From: Bacteroidia bacterium
Lineage (GTDB): Bacteria > Bacteroidota > Bacteroidia > Bacteroidales > Azobacteroidaceae
DNA: 5,486 nucleotides
Direction: 5' to 3'
NCBI GenBank assembly: GCA_025996695.1
Contig: BNTP01000155.1
Location: 1 to 5,486 of the forward strand
A program made the position numbers and the translations under genes. How positions within the stretch are numbered: the first letter of the stretch is position 1; every line of letters begins with the position of its first letter. The notes beneath the pieces were generated by a model. That model ran no database searches, was not told the DNA's origin, and saw only the letters and a program-made list of their open reading frames with translations. Of the stretch, positions 1 through 5,486 are shown piece by piece.

Positions 1-2
1 AG

Positions 3-80
3 GTCAATCACTATCTCAAAGAGACGAATGCCTATAAAGAGCCGTCAGAGGCAAAATTAAATTTCATAAACAATGTATAA
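3..80 (+). CDS. C-terminal end of an unidentified protein (cut by window start)
   Basis: One frame is open from the window edge to a TAA at 78-80 and gives 25 residues, beginning VNHYLKETNAYKEP and ending FINNV. The composition is hydrophilic and rich in Lys, Asn and Glu, as expected for a soluble C-terminal tail. It lies on the same strand as the glycosyltransferases that follow, so it is probably another member of the polysaccharide cluster. That is inferred from position only; the fragment is too short to identify. The fact that it is coding at all rests on one open frame of 26 codons. Confidence 0.4.
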   Translation, partial: VNHYLKETNAYKEPSEAKLNFINNV

Positions 81-190
81 CAATGACAACAAAATTGAAC
101 GAAGAAACCATCAATGCAAACGTTACATAACAACAGAGAAGGGAAGGCAATTTTTGGGAGGTTTTGACGTTTAAACATCAAAGCAAAAAT

Positions 191-235
191 ATGAAATTAT
201 CAATCATAACAGTCAATCGAAATAATGCTGCGGGC
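191..235 (+). other. Probable remnant of a second GT2 gene start, fused in frame
   Basis: These 15 codons encode MKLSIITVNRNNAAG. This is the usual first strand and turn of one GT2 subgroup, whose members normally continue into a helix with a leucine and a run such as KTIESV. Here the text changes abruptly at codon 16 to KDLILSIIVPAYNAEK, which is itself the complete first strand of another GT2 enzyme. The protein therefore has two GT2 starts in tandem. A deletion that removed most of an upstream GT2 gene and joined its first codons to the next one would produce this. The frame is intact, so the extra residues may simply be a tolerated leader. Confidence 0.5.
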
Positions 236-1216
236 AAGGATCTGATTTTAAGTATCATCGTTCCGGCATACAATGCCGAAAAATACATTGCAAAATGTTT
301 GGATAGCCTGCTAAATCAAGATTTAGAGGACTATGAAATCATTGTTATCAATGATGGCTCAATTGATAAAACAGTTGAAATTGTTACACAATATACAGAA
401 GAAAGCAACATTATTTCTTTGATTAGTCAACAAAATCAAGGACAAGGGGTGGCTCGAAATGTAGGAATATCAAATGCAAAAGGGAAATATCTAATGTTTG
501 TGGATGCCGACGATTATCTAAAAGAAAATTCTATTTCGTTGCAGATCAACCGGATAGAAAAGGAGGATATTGATTTGCTATATGGAAATTATGAAAAAGT
601 GGATGTAGAAGGTCATGTTTTGAATAAAACAAAAATTGAAAAATTAACGAATTATACCGACAAAACGCTTTCGTCAGAACAGTTTCTATCAAATCATTTT
701 GGATTTTATTGCTATACGCCCTTGTTTGTATATAAAAGCTCTTTTATTCAGAATTTAGACTTTTCATTTCTGCCAAAAATCTACTTGGAAGACACAGAAT
801 GGCTATCCAAAGTTATTTGCTATGCGAAGAAAATCGCCATGATTGATTATCCGTTTTACAATTATGTGCAAACGCCGGAATCTTCGATGAGAAATCAAAA
901 TCAATTAGAAAAAAAATTAAAAGACACATTGTTTGTAACGCAGCTCATGTGCAAATTTCAGCTTAAAAATGTTAGAGAACAAGGCATCAATGAATGGTTT
1001 GATGAAGCGATTAGCATAAATGCGATTATGCTTTGTAGTGCAGTTTCTAAAAAAGATTTTAAATCTTATAGCACAATGGTGTATGGAGCACTGTCGGACT
1101 TAAATATTTTTCCACTCAAAATAAGAAAAATGCCAATAAAGTTTAAAATAATGTCGCATTTCATTAATTTGGATTGGAATATGTCGATTTTTTTATTATC
1201 AATAATCAACAAATAG
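191..1216 (+). CDS. Family 2 glycosyltransferase (GT-A fold) with an unusual chimeric N-terminus
   Basis: This is probably a cytoplasmic enzyme that moves a sugar from a nucleotide-sugar to a growing surface polysaccharide. The body is a typical GT2 domain. Counting from the ATG at 191, the first strand is LSIIVPAYNAEKY (about 20-32) and the nucleotide-binding turn is NDGSIDKT (54-61). NQGQGVARN spans 82-90, the metal-binding DADD 105-108, and a likely acceptor or catalytic ED 200-201 in YLEDTEW. FYNYVQTPESSMRN (about 222-235) is also usual for the family. No membrane segment is evident. The length of 341 residues is normal for the family. A TTG at 164 would add nine residues, but GGGAGG at 156-161 is only 2 bp from it. 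The A-rich leader and MKLSIITVN start favour ATG 191. The first 15 residues look like the start of a different GT2 enzyme. The gene ends 6 bp before the next glycosyltransferase. Donor and acceptor cannot be predicted. Confidence 0.88.
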   Translation: MKLSIITVNRNNAAGKDLILSIIVPAYNAEKYIAKCLDSLLNQDLEDYEIIVINDGSIDKTVEIVTQYTEESNIISLISQQNQGQGVARNVGISNAKGKYLMFVDADDYLKENSISLQINRIEKEDIDLLYGNYEKVDVEGHVLNKTKIEKLTNYTDKTLSSEQFLSNHFGFYCYTPLFVYKSSFIQNLDFSFLPKIYLEDTEWLSKVICYAKKIAMIDYPFYNYVQTPESSMRNQNQLEKKLKDTLFVTQLMCKFQLKNVREQGINEWFDEAISINAIMLCSAVSKKDFKSYSTMVYGALSDLNIFPLKIRKMPIKFKIMSHFINLDWNMSIFLLSIINK

Positions 1217-1222
1217 AAATCA

Positions 1223-2371
1223 ATGAAAAATAAAATCCTCTTTTTCCACCCATCTTCCGAACTCTACGGCGCGGATAAGATTTTGGTATATATCATGAAG
1301 AATTTTCCGGATGATGAAAAAAACCTCATCTTGCGCACCGACGGGCCACTTATTGACCTTGTCAAAAAGGAATGTCCCGACGTGAACATTCATATCATCC
1401 CCACTCTGCCCGTCATTGCAAAGAAAAATTTCACGCCAATCGGCATTTTTAAATTCATAGCCGCCTGGACGACCTTCAAAAAGAATGTGAACCAAGTGGT
1501 TCAAGAAGCACCAACAATCGTCTATCTCAATACATTGGCGGTGGTTCCTATCTTGTGCTATTACAAACATACCAAAAAGATTGTTCACATCCATGAGATA
1601 TTAAAAAACAACAACTTATTGCATCGAATCATCAATAAGATGGCCATTAAAAAATCGGATGCATTGATCTGTGTATCCAACGCTGTACGTGACAATTTAC
1701 TGGAAATAGCGCCTCCTCAAGAGGCAGAAAAAATAAGATTAGTGCATAACGGCATCACTTTTCAAACACAGTCTACAGAAAGCAATCCCGTGTTTGAAAC
1801 AGATCCGCAGAAGTTAAATTTTGCATTGATAGGCAGAATAAAGCCTACACACAAGGGGCAATGCTTACTCCTGGATGCGATTGCCAAATTGCCTTTTGAC
1901 CGATTGTCACGATGTCATTTTTATTTTGTGGGAAGCCCTGTGCCCGGACAAGAATACATGCAGGACGAAGTGGTTGCAAAAATAAATGACTTAAATCTGA
2001 ATGAAAAAGTAACCATTATCCCTTTCGTAAAAGAAATAGAACAAGTGTATCAAAAAATGGACGCCGTGATTGTGCCTTCCACGTTTGAGGATCCATTCCC
2101 GACAACGGTGCTTGAAGCCATGTTTTTTGCGAAACCCGTTATCGGCACGCAAATGGGGGGGATTCCGGAAATGATACAAGATAAGGAAACCGGGTTTCTG
2201 GTGAATAAAAATGATGCCGATGATTTAGCAGCGAAAATTTCATATTTTATTGACAACCAAAACGTTATTAACGAAATGGGAGAAAAAGGCAAACTCTATT
2301 TTGAGAAGCATTTTAGTGAAGAAAGTTTTGTCCATCGCTATAATAAAAGTCTGAAAGATTTAGTGGAATGA
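1223..2371 (+). CDS. Family 4 glycosyltransferase (GT-B fold)
   Basis: This predicted retaining GT-B glycosyltransferase probably adds a sugar to a lipid-linked polysaccharide intermediate at the inner face of the membrane. The N-terminal Rossmann half starts KILFFHPSSELYGADKIL, with the Gly-Ala acceptor-side loop at residues 16-17. VHIHEI spans 121-126 and DALICVSNAV about 146-155. The C-terminal half starts with NFALIGRIKPTHKGQ (199-213), whose GRI and following Lys are the usual phosphate-contacting residues. It carries the EDPFPTTVLEAM donor-site motif at 289-300. In that motif the position seven residues before Glu298 is Asp290 rather than Glu, but Glu289 sits just before it, and this EDPFP variant is familiar in GT4. 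GGIPEMI and GTGFLV-like segments follow. The length of 382 residues is normal. The ATG is 6 bp after the preceding stop, suggesting one operon. The acceptor cannot be predicted. Confidence 0.9.
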   Translation: MKNKILFFHPSSELYGADKILVYIMKNFPDDEKNLILRTDGPLIDLVKKECPDVNIHIIPTLPVIAKKNFTPIGIFKFIAAWTTFKKNVNQVVQEAPTIVYLNTLAVVPILCYYKHTKKIVHIHEILKNNNLLHRIINKMAIKKSDALICVSNAVRDNLLEIAPPQEAEKIRLVHNGITFQTQSTESNPVFETDPQKLNFALIGRIKPTHKGQCLLLDAIAKLPFDRLSRCHFYFVGSPVPGQEYMQDEVVAKINDLNLNEKVTIIPFVKEIEQVYQKMDAVIVPSTFEDPFPTTVLEAMFFAKPVIGTQMGGIPEMIQDKETGFLVNKNDADDLAAKISYFIDNQNVINEMGEKGKLYFEKHFSEESFVHRYNKSLKDLVE

Positions 2372-2398
2372 AACCAAAAATAATTTCAAAAACAGGAA

Positions 2399-3646
2399 AT
2401 GATTAAAGCACAAGAGATTAGTATTGAGGATTTTAACTACGAATTGCCCAACGATCGGATTGCAAAATTTCCGTTGCCGCAACGCGACCAAAGCAAATTG
2501 CTAGTTTATCGCCGTCATGCCCGCGCAGGCGACAACCCCAACATCCAACTACCTGAAATTGCGGCAAGCAGATTCAGTCAAATAGACACTTTTCTGCCGG
2601 ACAATGCGCTGTTGATGTTCAATAATACGAAAGTGATTCAAGCGCGGCTGGTATTTCAAAAAACGACGGGCGCTTCGATTGAAATTTTTTGTTTAGAACC
2701 GAAAGAGCCGTCCGACTATGCGCAAACTTTTGTGCAAAATCGTTCGTGCACATGGCTCTGCATGGTGGGCAATTCAAAACGTTGGAAAGGCGAACGGTTG
2801 CTGCGGCAAATTGATAACCTGCAATTCACGGTTGCACGCATCGCTAATTACGGCGACACGCACCTCGTTCGCTTTGAATGGGACAATCCCGATTGGAGTT
2901 TTGCCGATATTTTGGAACAATTTGGCGAACTGCCGATTCCGCCTTACCTCAATCGCCAAACGGAAGAGAGCGACAAGGAAACCTATCAAACAATTTATTC
3001 AAAGATAAAAGGCTCCGTGGCAGCTCCTACGGCCGGATTGCATTTTACCGATGCCGTGTTGGATTCCCTGAAAAAGAAACACATTGAGTTAGAAGAATTA
3101 ACCTTGCACGTGGGCGCAGGTACGTTCAAGCCCGTCAAAGCCGACCGTTTGGCAGAACACGAAATGCACACCGAGTGCATATCCGTCAAAAAATCAACTG
3201 TCGAAAAACTATTATCGCACGCCGGACAGGTCTTCGCCGTGGGCACCACCTCCGTGCGCACGCTCGAAAGTCTTTACTATATAGGTAGCATCCTCGAAAA
3301 AAATCCGGATGCCTCGCCCCACGAATTAGCCGTCGCTCAATGGATGCCCTATCAATCGCCAAATCAACTCGTGCTATCGGTGTCAAAGTCCCTGCAAAAC
3401 ATCTTAGATTACATGACCCGCACGCATTTAGCCACACTAACGACCCACACGCGCATTCTAATTGCACCGGGCTATGAATTTAAGATTGTGAACGGAATCA
3501 TCACCAATTTTCATCAGCCAAAAAGCACGCTGCTGTTGCTCATTTCGGCATTTATTGGCGACTTGGATTGGCGAAAAATCTATGACTACGCCCTCGCTCA
3601 CAACTTTCGTTTCCTCAGCTATGGCGACAGTTCGCTGCTGATGTAA
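2399..3646 (+). CDS. queA: S-adenosylmethionine:tRNA ribosyltransferase-isomerase (QueA)
   Basis: QueA moves the ribosyl part of S-adenosylmethionine onto 7-aminomethyl-7-deazaguanine at tRNA position 34 and isomerises it to epoxyqueuosine, the penultimate step of queuosine synthesis in the cytoplasm. Diagnostic blocks in order are FDYELP-like FNYELP (12-17), MFNNTKVIQARL (73-84), FGELPIPPYL (175-184) and YQTIY (196-200). Next come GSVAAPTAGLHFT (205-217), LTLHVGAGTFKPV (234-246), HEMHTE (254-259) and GTTSVRTLES (282-291). The last are APGYEFKIVNGIITNFHQPKS (356-376) and FRFLSYGD (403-410). The length of 415 residues exceeds the roughly 350 of E. coli QueA but fits the long form I recall from Bacteroidota. 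About 12 extra residues at 39-50 appear to come from a translated palindromic repeat. The start is an ATG 27 bp after the GT4 stop, with AGGA too close to act as a normal ribosome site. It could be co-transcribed with the glycosyltransferases, though the functions are unrelated. Confidence 0.96.
   Translation: MIKAQEISIEDFNYELPNDRIAKFPLPQRDQSKLLVYRRHARAGDNPNIQLPEIAASRFSQIDTFLPDNALLMFNNTKVIQARLVFQKTTGASIEIFCLEPKEPSDYAQTFVQNRSCTWLCMVGNSKRWKGERLLRQIDNLQFTVARIANYGDTHLVRFEWDNPDWSFADILEQFGELPIPPYLNRQTEESDKETYQTIYSKIKGSVAAPTAGLHFTDAVLDSLKKKHIELEELTLHVGAGTFKPVKADRLAEHEMHTECISVKKSTVEKLLSHAGQVFAVGTTSVRTLESLYYIGSILEKNPDASPHELAVAQWMPYQSPNQLVLSVSKSLQNILDYMTRTHLATLTTHTRILIAPGYEFKIVNGIITNFHQPKSTLLLLISAFIGDLDWRKIYDYALAHNFRFLSYGDSSLLM
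2513..2540 (+). repeat. Decayed REP-like palindromic repeat translated inside queA
   Basis: The bases read CGTCATGCCCGCGCAGG, then CGACAACCCCA. This resembles the widespread intergenic repeat whose translation is recognised as RHSRAGGNP; here the reading is RHARAGDNP (residues 39-47). The stem keeps CGC (2522-2524) and GCG (2529-2531) around a GCAG loop, but the outer 3' arm has lost symmetry. It lies where the usual long-form QueA has only a short hairpin between the LLVY strand and the LPDNALLMFNNTKV segment, and the protein is about 12 residues longer there than the homologues I recall. Its end, AACCCCA, also matches the end of the repeat at 5157-5185. The family assignment is from memory and not a search. 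Confidence 0.5.
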
Positions 3647-3669
3647 AAAAGCGATACAAATAATCCTAT

Positions 3670-3699
3670 GCACATATTTTCCATTTGTGTGCAAGTTTT
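3670..3699 (+). terminator. Possible weak hairpin terminator after queA
   Basis: GCACATA (3670-3676) can pair with TGTGTGC (3686-3692) to give a 7-bp stem with one G-T wobble and a 9-base loop. It is followed by AAGTTTT. It lies 24 bp after the queA stop and before the acpP promoter, where transcription would be expected to end. The stem is AT-rich and the T run is short and delayed, so this is tentative. Confidence 0.28.
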
Positions 3700-3710
3700 G
3701 TGTTAAAAAA

Positions 3711-3742
3711 TTTTTTTCTATCAAAATAATGCCTTACCTTTG
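3711..3742 (+). promoter_or_regulatory. Bacteroidota-type promoter for acpP-fabF
   Basis: TACCTTTG at 3735-3742 matches exactly the -7 element (TAnnTTTG) read by the Bacteroidota primary sigma factor. The -33 element (TTTG about 19-20 bp upstream) is not perfect: a run of seven T at 3711-3717 sits at the right distance but lacks the G. Transcription should start around 3748-3750. That leaves an AT-rich leader of about 50 bases before the acpP ATG, including two copies of TTAAAAAA (3781-3796). That leader has no Shine-Dalgarno sequence, as is common in this phylum for highly expressed genes. Confidence 0.7.
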
Positions 3743-3798
3743 CGCCTGCAAATTTAGTGTAAATCTTCAATAATTACTAATTAAAAAATTAAAAAATT

Positions 3799-4044
3799 AT
3801 GTCAGAAATTGCAGAAAGAGTAAAAGATCTTATCGCTGATAAGTTGAGCGTGGAGAAATCAGAAGTTACGCCGGAAGCGAACTTTATCAATGATTTAGGT
3901 GCAGACTCTTTAGACACGGTAGAGTTGATCATGGATTTTGAAAAAGAATTTAACATGAAGCCTATTCCTGATGATGTGGCGCAAACCATTCAAACGGTAG
4001 GTAACTCAATCGATTATATCGAAAAGCATGCTAACGAAGCATAA
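3799..4044 (+). CDS. acpP: Acyl carrier protein
   Basis: This small acidic four-helix protein carries growing acyl chains through type II fatty-acid synthesis in the cytoplasm. The phosphopantetheine attachment motif [18 protein letters not shown] is clear, with the modified serine at residue 37 inside DSL. The first helix, [17 protein letters not shown], and the [13 protein letters not shown] loop are standard. The 81-residue length is typical. One oddity is FNMKPIPDD at 51-59: most ACPs have one residue fewer between the FN and the IPDD. There is therefore an apparent single-residue insertion, a proline, at the loop leading to helix III. The gene has its own strong promoter and is followed 49 bp later by fabF, the usual partner. 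Its C-terminus (IEKHANEA) is intact. Confidence 0.97.
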   Translation: MSEIAERVKDLIADKLSVEKSEVTPEANFINDLGADSLDTVELIMDFEKEFNMKPIPDDVAQTIQTVGNSIDYIEKHANEA

Positions 4045-4050
4045 AATGCT

Positions 4051-4079
4051 GTAAGGGCGGGTTTCAAACCCGCCCCTAC
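4051..4079. repeat. 29-bp palindromic repeat between acpP and fabF
   Basis: The left arm GTAAGGGCGGGTTT (4051-4064) and right arm AAACCCGCCCCTAC (4066-4079) are reverse complements at 13 of 14 positions around a single C. The only mismatch is A4054 against C4076. As RNA it would form a very stable GC-rich hairpin in the 49-bp gap. I recall near-identical sequences scattered through intergenic DNA of several phyla, so it is probably a small mobile palindrome rather than a gene-specific site. It has no U tract after it and so is not a classical terminator. It could still protect the acpP end of the message or reduce read-through, allowing acpP to exceed fabF. Confidence 0.8.
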
Positions 4080-4093
4080 TTAATTTTAACATT

Positions 4094-4873
4094 ATGGAAT
4101 TAAAGAGAGTAGTTGTAACGGGCTTGGGAGCACTGACTCCGGTCGGGAAAAACGTGCAAGAGACATGGAATTCCTTGATCAGCGGGGTGAGTGGGGCTGG
4201 GCCGATTACATTGTTTGATGCCTCCAAATTCAAAACTCGTTTCGCGTGTGAAGTAAAAGATTTTGACCCGAATGAGCACTTTGACCGCAAGGAAGCCCGC
4301 AAGTTGGACCGTTACGCCCAATTGGCTGTCGTTGCGGCTAAAGAAGCCGTAGAAGATTCAGGGTTAGACAACAAAAAAACCGATCGCGATCGTGTAGGCG
4401 TCATTTTTGCTTCCGGCATCGGAGGCATTGGAACTTTTGAACAAGAAGTGGGCTACTATTTTCAAAATGAAGAAAATGGTCCACGTTTCAACCCATTTTT
4501 TATCCCCAAAATGATCAGCGACATCGCTGCGGGACACATTTCTATCATGTATGGCTTTCGCGGGCCGAACTTCGGAACGGTTTCTGCGTGCGCTTCATCC
4601 ACCAATGCTGCGATTTCTGCTTTTGACTTGATTCGTTTGGGAAAAGCCGATGCAATCGTTACCGGTGGTGCCGAAGCCGCTATCACTATCTCCGGAATGG
4701 GCGGATTCAACGCCATGAACGCTCTTTCCGTGCGTAACGACTCCCCTGAAACGGCTTCTCGTCCGTTCAGTGCCAGTCGCGACGGCTTTGTGATGGGCGA
4801 AGGTGGTGTATCGCTCGCCAATGCCCAATTCATGACCTATCCTGTCCATTGTTTCACGTTTGACCATTTTTGA
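4094..4873 (+). CDS. fabF: N-terminal part of 3-oxoacyl-ACP synthase II (FabF), truncated by a rearrangement
   Basis: FabF condenses acyl-ACP or its enzyme-bound acyl group with malonyl-ACP to extend fatty acids. The thiolase-fold N-terminal half is normal: RVVVTGLGALTPVG at the start, DRYAQLA (72-78), VGVIFASGIGG (101-111) and PNFGTVSACASSTNA (158-172). The active-site cysteine is 166. DAIVTGGAEA and SRPFSASRDGFVMGEGG (to 238) follow. A true FabF would then read like GALILEELEHA and run to about 415 residues. Here it turns at codon 239 into 21 unrelated residues (starting VSLANAQFMTYP) and a TGA at 4871. Those 21 codons are the antisense of rnc. The lysine and both histidines needed for catalysis are missing, so this product alone should be inactive. 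The rest of the gene appears inverted at 5192-5486. The start follows an AT-rich leader 49 bp after acpP. Confidence 0.93.
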   Translation: MELKRVVVTGLGALTPVGKNVQETWNSLISGVSGAGPITLFDASKFKTRFACEVKDFDPNEHFDRKEARKLDRYAQLAVVAAKEAVEDSGLDNKKTDRDRVGVIFASGIGGIGTFEQEVGYYFQNEENGPRFNPFFIPKMISDIAAGHISIMYGFRGPNFGTVSACASSTNAAISAFDLIRLGKADAIVTGGAEAAITISGMGGFNAMNALSVRNDSPETASRPFSASRDGFVMGEGGVSLANAQFMTYPVHCFTFDHF

Positions 4874-5152
4874 ACGGGTATTCGTGAGAAAGCCTTCATT
4901 TTTGTTCGGGTATTTTTTGAATAAGATGTCGGTTACGATCGCATTCAGTATCGCGTCGCCCAAAAATTCCAAACGTTCGTTATCGCGTATAGTCTTACCT
5001 CGTCTTCCATCTCTGAACCACGATTTATGACGCAACGCCTCCTCGTAGTAGGCGATGTTATTCGGAAAGAATCCGAGAATGTGATATAAAGCAAAGTAAG
5101 ACTCTCTTTTCGGGTGAAAAAAGAGCCTTAGCCATTTCCAAAATGTTTTCAT
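4595..5152 (-). pseudogene. rnc: N-terminal half of ribonuclease III, inverted relative to acpP-fabF
   Basis: RNase III cuts double-stranded RNA in rRNA and mRNA processing. Only 4808-5152 is rnc (about 114 codons); the remaining frame to a TGA at 4595 is antisense of fabF and has no meaning. The reading starts MKTFWKWLRLFF, then ILGFFPNNIAYYEEALRHKS (about 25-44). Next is the RNase III signature DNERLEFLGDAIL (57-69), with catalytic Glu62 and Asp66 equivalents, and then GFLTNTRSKMVKRETMDRIGHELGIG. The second catalytic pair (Asp and Glu of the later helix) and the double-stranded RNA-binding domain are absent, so the fragment should be inactive. I chose ATG 5152. Upstream in-frame starts at 5161 and 5179 give MRVKPAMTQ, which is translation of a palindromic repeat. 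Gene order after fabF is normal; only the strand relative to fabF's first half is wrong. Confidence 0.85.
4803..4812. other. Rearrangement junction: fabF (+) meets rnc (-)
   Basis: Left of about 4807 the plus strand reads as FabF up to DGFVMGEGG. Right of about 4811 the minus strand reads as RNase III (HELGIGERY at its inner end). Bases in between, roughly GGTGGTGTAT, could belong to either side, so a few bases of microhomology are possible. No long repeat, insertion-sequence end or target duplication is visible at the join. Confidence 0.75.
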
Positions 5153-5156
5153 TTGT

Positions 5157-5185
5157 GTCATTGCAGGCTTGACCCGCAACCCCAG
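5157..5185. repeat. REP-like palindromic repeat between fabF and rnc
   Basis: The core is TTGCAGG (5161-5167), a CTTGA loop, and CCCGCAA (5173-5179), pairing at six of seven positions. It is flanked by GTCA on the left and CCCCAG on the right. The form GTCATTGC-GGG-CTTGA-CCC-GCAA is, from memory, a common intergenic repeat in many bacteria. It fills most of the gap between the fabF stop (5192) and the rnc start. Translated on the minus strand it gives RVKPAM, a peptide often seen as a false N-terminal extension in annotation. Confidence 0.6.
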
Positions 5186-5191
5186 ACTTTT

Positions 5192-5486
5192 TTATTTCAC
5201 AAATTTCTTGACTATCACGCAAGCATTGTGGCCACCAAATCCAAAGGTATTAGAAAGAGCGGCGTTCACGGTGCGTTTTTGGGCATTATTGAACGTGAAA
5301 TTCAACTTATAATCCATATCAGGATCGTCGTCGCCTGGCTCATGATTGATGGTTGGCGGGACTACATCGTTTTGTACAGCCAACACACAGGCCATCGTTT
5401 CCACAGCACCTGCCGCGCCGAGCATGTGACCGGTCATCGACTTGGTTGAACTGATATTCAGATTGTACGCATCCTTGCCAAAGACC
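5192..5486 (-). pseudogene. fabF: C-terminal quarter of FabF on the opposite strand (runs off window end)
   Basis: The minus strand encodes 97 residues and a TAA at 5192-5194. They read VFGKDAYNLNISSTKSMTGH, then MLGAAGAVETMACVLAVQ, VVPPTINHEP, LNFTFNNAQKR and ALSNTFGFGGHNACVIVKKFVK. This is the standard FabF C-terminus, with the catalytic lysine in STKSM and the second catalytic histidine in TGHML. It corresponds to residues from about 320 to the end. The plus-strand fragment at 4094 covers residues 1-238, so the two pieces do not overlap and are consistent with being halves of one gene. About 80 codons (some 245 bp) between them should lie beyond 5486. If the fragment continues further and includes its own N-terminus, it is instead a second copy. 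rnc follows it on the same strand after 39 bp, as in normal gene order. Confidence 0.93.

Noticed and set aside
83..130. A 15-codon ORF (MTTKLNEETINAN...) starting 2 bp after the upstream stop
   Set aside because: It is very short and has no recognisable motif. The close start is suggestive of a truncated gene, but nothing else supports it.
164..190. TTG 164 as start of the GT2 gene with GGGAGG upstream
   Set aside because: The spacing to GGGAGG is only 2 bp and the nine added residues (MTFKHQSKN) match nothing. ATG 191 gives a typical GT2 beginning.
2368..2406. A 12-codon ORF (MKPKIISKTGND) overlapping the GT4 stop by ATGA
   Set aside because: It overlaps the queA start and is too short and featureless. 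It could be chance in A-rich DNA.
4051..4079. CRISPR repeat or classical terminator
   Set aside because: There is only one copy with no spacers, and no T run follows the hairpin.
4808..4873. The 21-residue tail of the plus-strand FabF as a functional new C-terminus
   Set aside because: It is exactly the antisense of rnc codons and lacks any FabF similarity, so it is a by-product of the junction.
5153..5449. Plus-strand ORF of 98 codons across the right end
   Set aside because: It is antisense to the clear FabF C-terminus and includes the palindromic repeat. It has no protein-like motifs.
4094..5486. Programmed phase-variable inversion system
   Set aside because: No invertase gene or inverted repeats are visible, and the breakpoints lie inside two core genes. 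It cannot be excluded until the second breakpoint is seen.

Overview
The window looks like chromosomal DNA of a member of the Bacteroidota. Four things point that way. A perfect TAnnTTTG promoter element lies before acpP. Start codons have A-rich leaders with weak or absent Shine-Dalgarno sequences. The gene set acpP, fabF, rnc is adjacent. QueA is of the long (about 415-residue) type that I associate with this phylum. I cannot name the genus from sequence alone.

Layout: bases 1-80 hold the last 25 codons of an unidentified gene. Bases 191-2371 carry two glycosyltransferases, a GT2-fold enzyme and a GT4-fold enzyme, only 6 bp apart, so this is probably the tail of a surface-polysaccharide cluster. 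queA (tRNA queuosine synthesis) follows after 27 bp on the same strand. A 152-bp gap with a possible weak terminator and a clear promoter then leads into acpP and fabF, the fatty-acid synthesis pair.

The main anomaly is at the right end. fabF is normal for about 238 codons, through its catalytic cysteine, and then stops matching near base 4808. From there the other strand carries the N-terminal half of RNase III (rnc), followed by the C-terminal quarter of FabF running off the window end. The usual order is fabF followed by rnc on one strand. This pattern is what an inversion with one breakpoint inside fabF and the other inside rnc would give. It may be a real inversion or an assembly or library chimera; the sequence past base 5486 would decide.

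A second theme is short palindromic repeats of the REP/MITE kind. One lies between acpP and fabF. One lies between fabF and rnc, where it extends the rnc reading frame upstream. A third, decayed one appears to have been inserted in frame into queA and to be translated there. The GT2 gene also looks chimeric: 15 codons that read like the start of one GT2 enzyme run directly into the start of another. I see no convincing new defence or mobile system; the interest lies in the rearrangements and the translated repeat.
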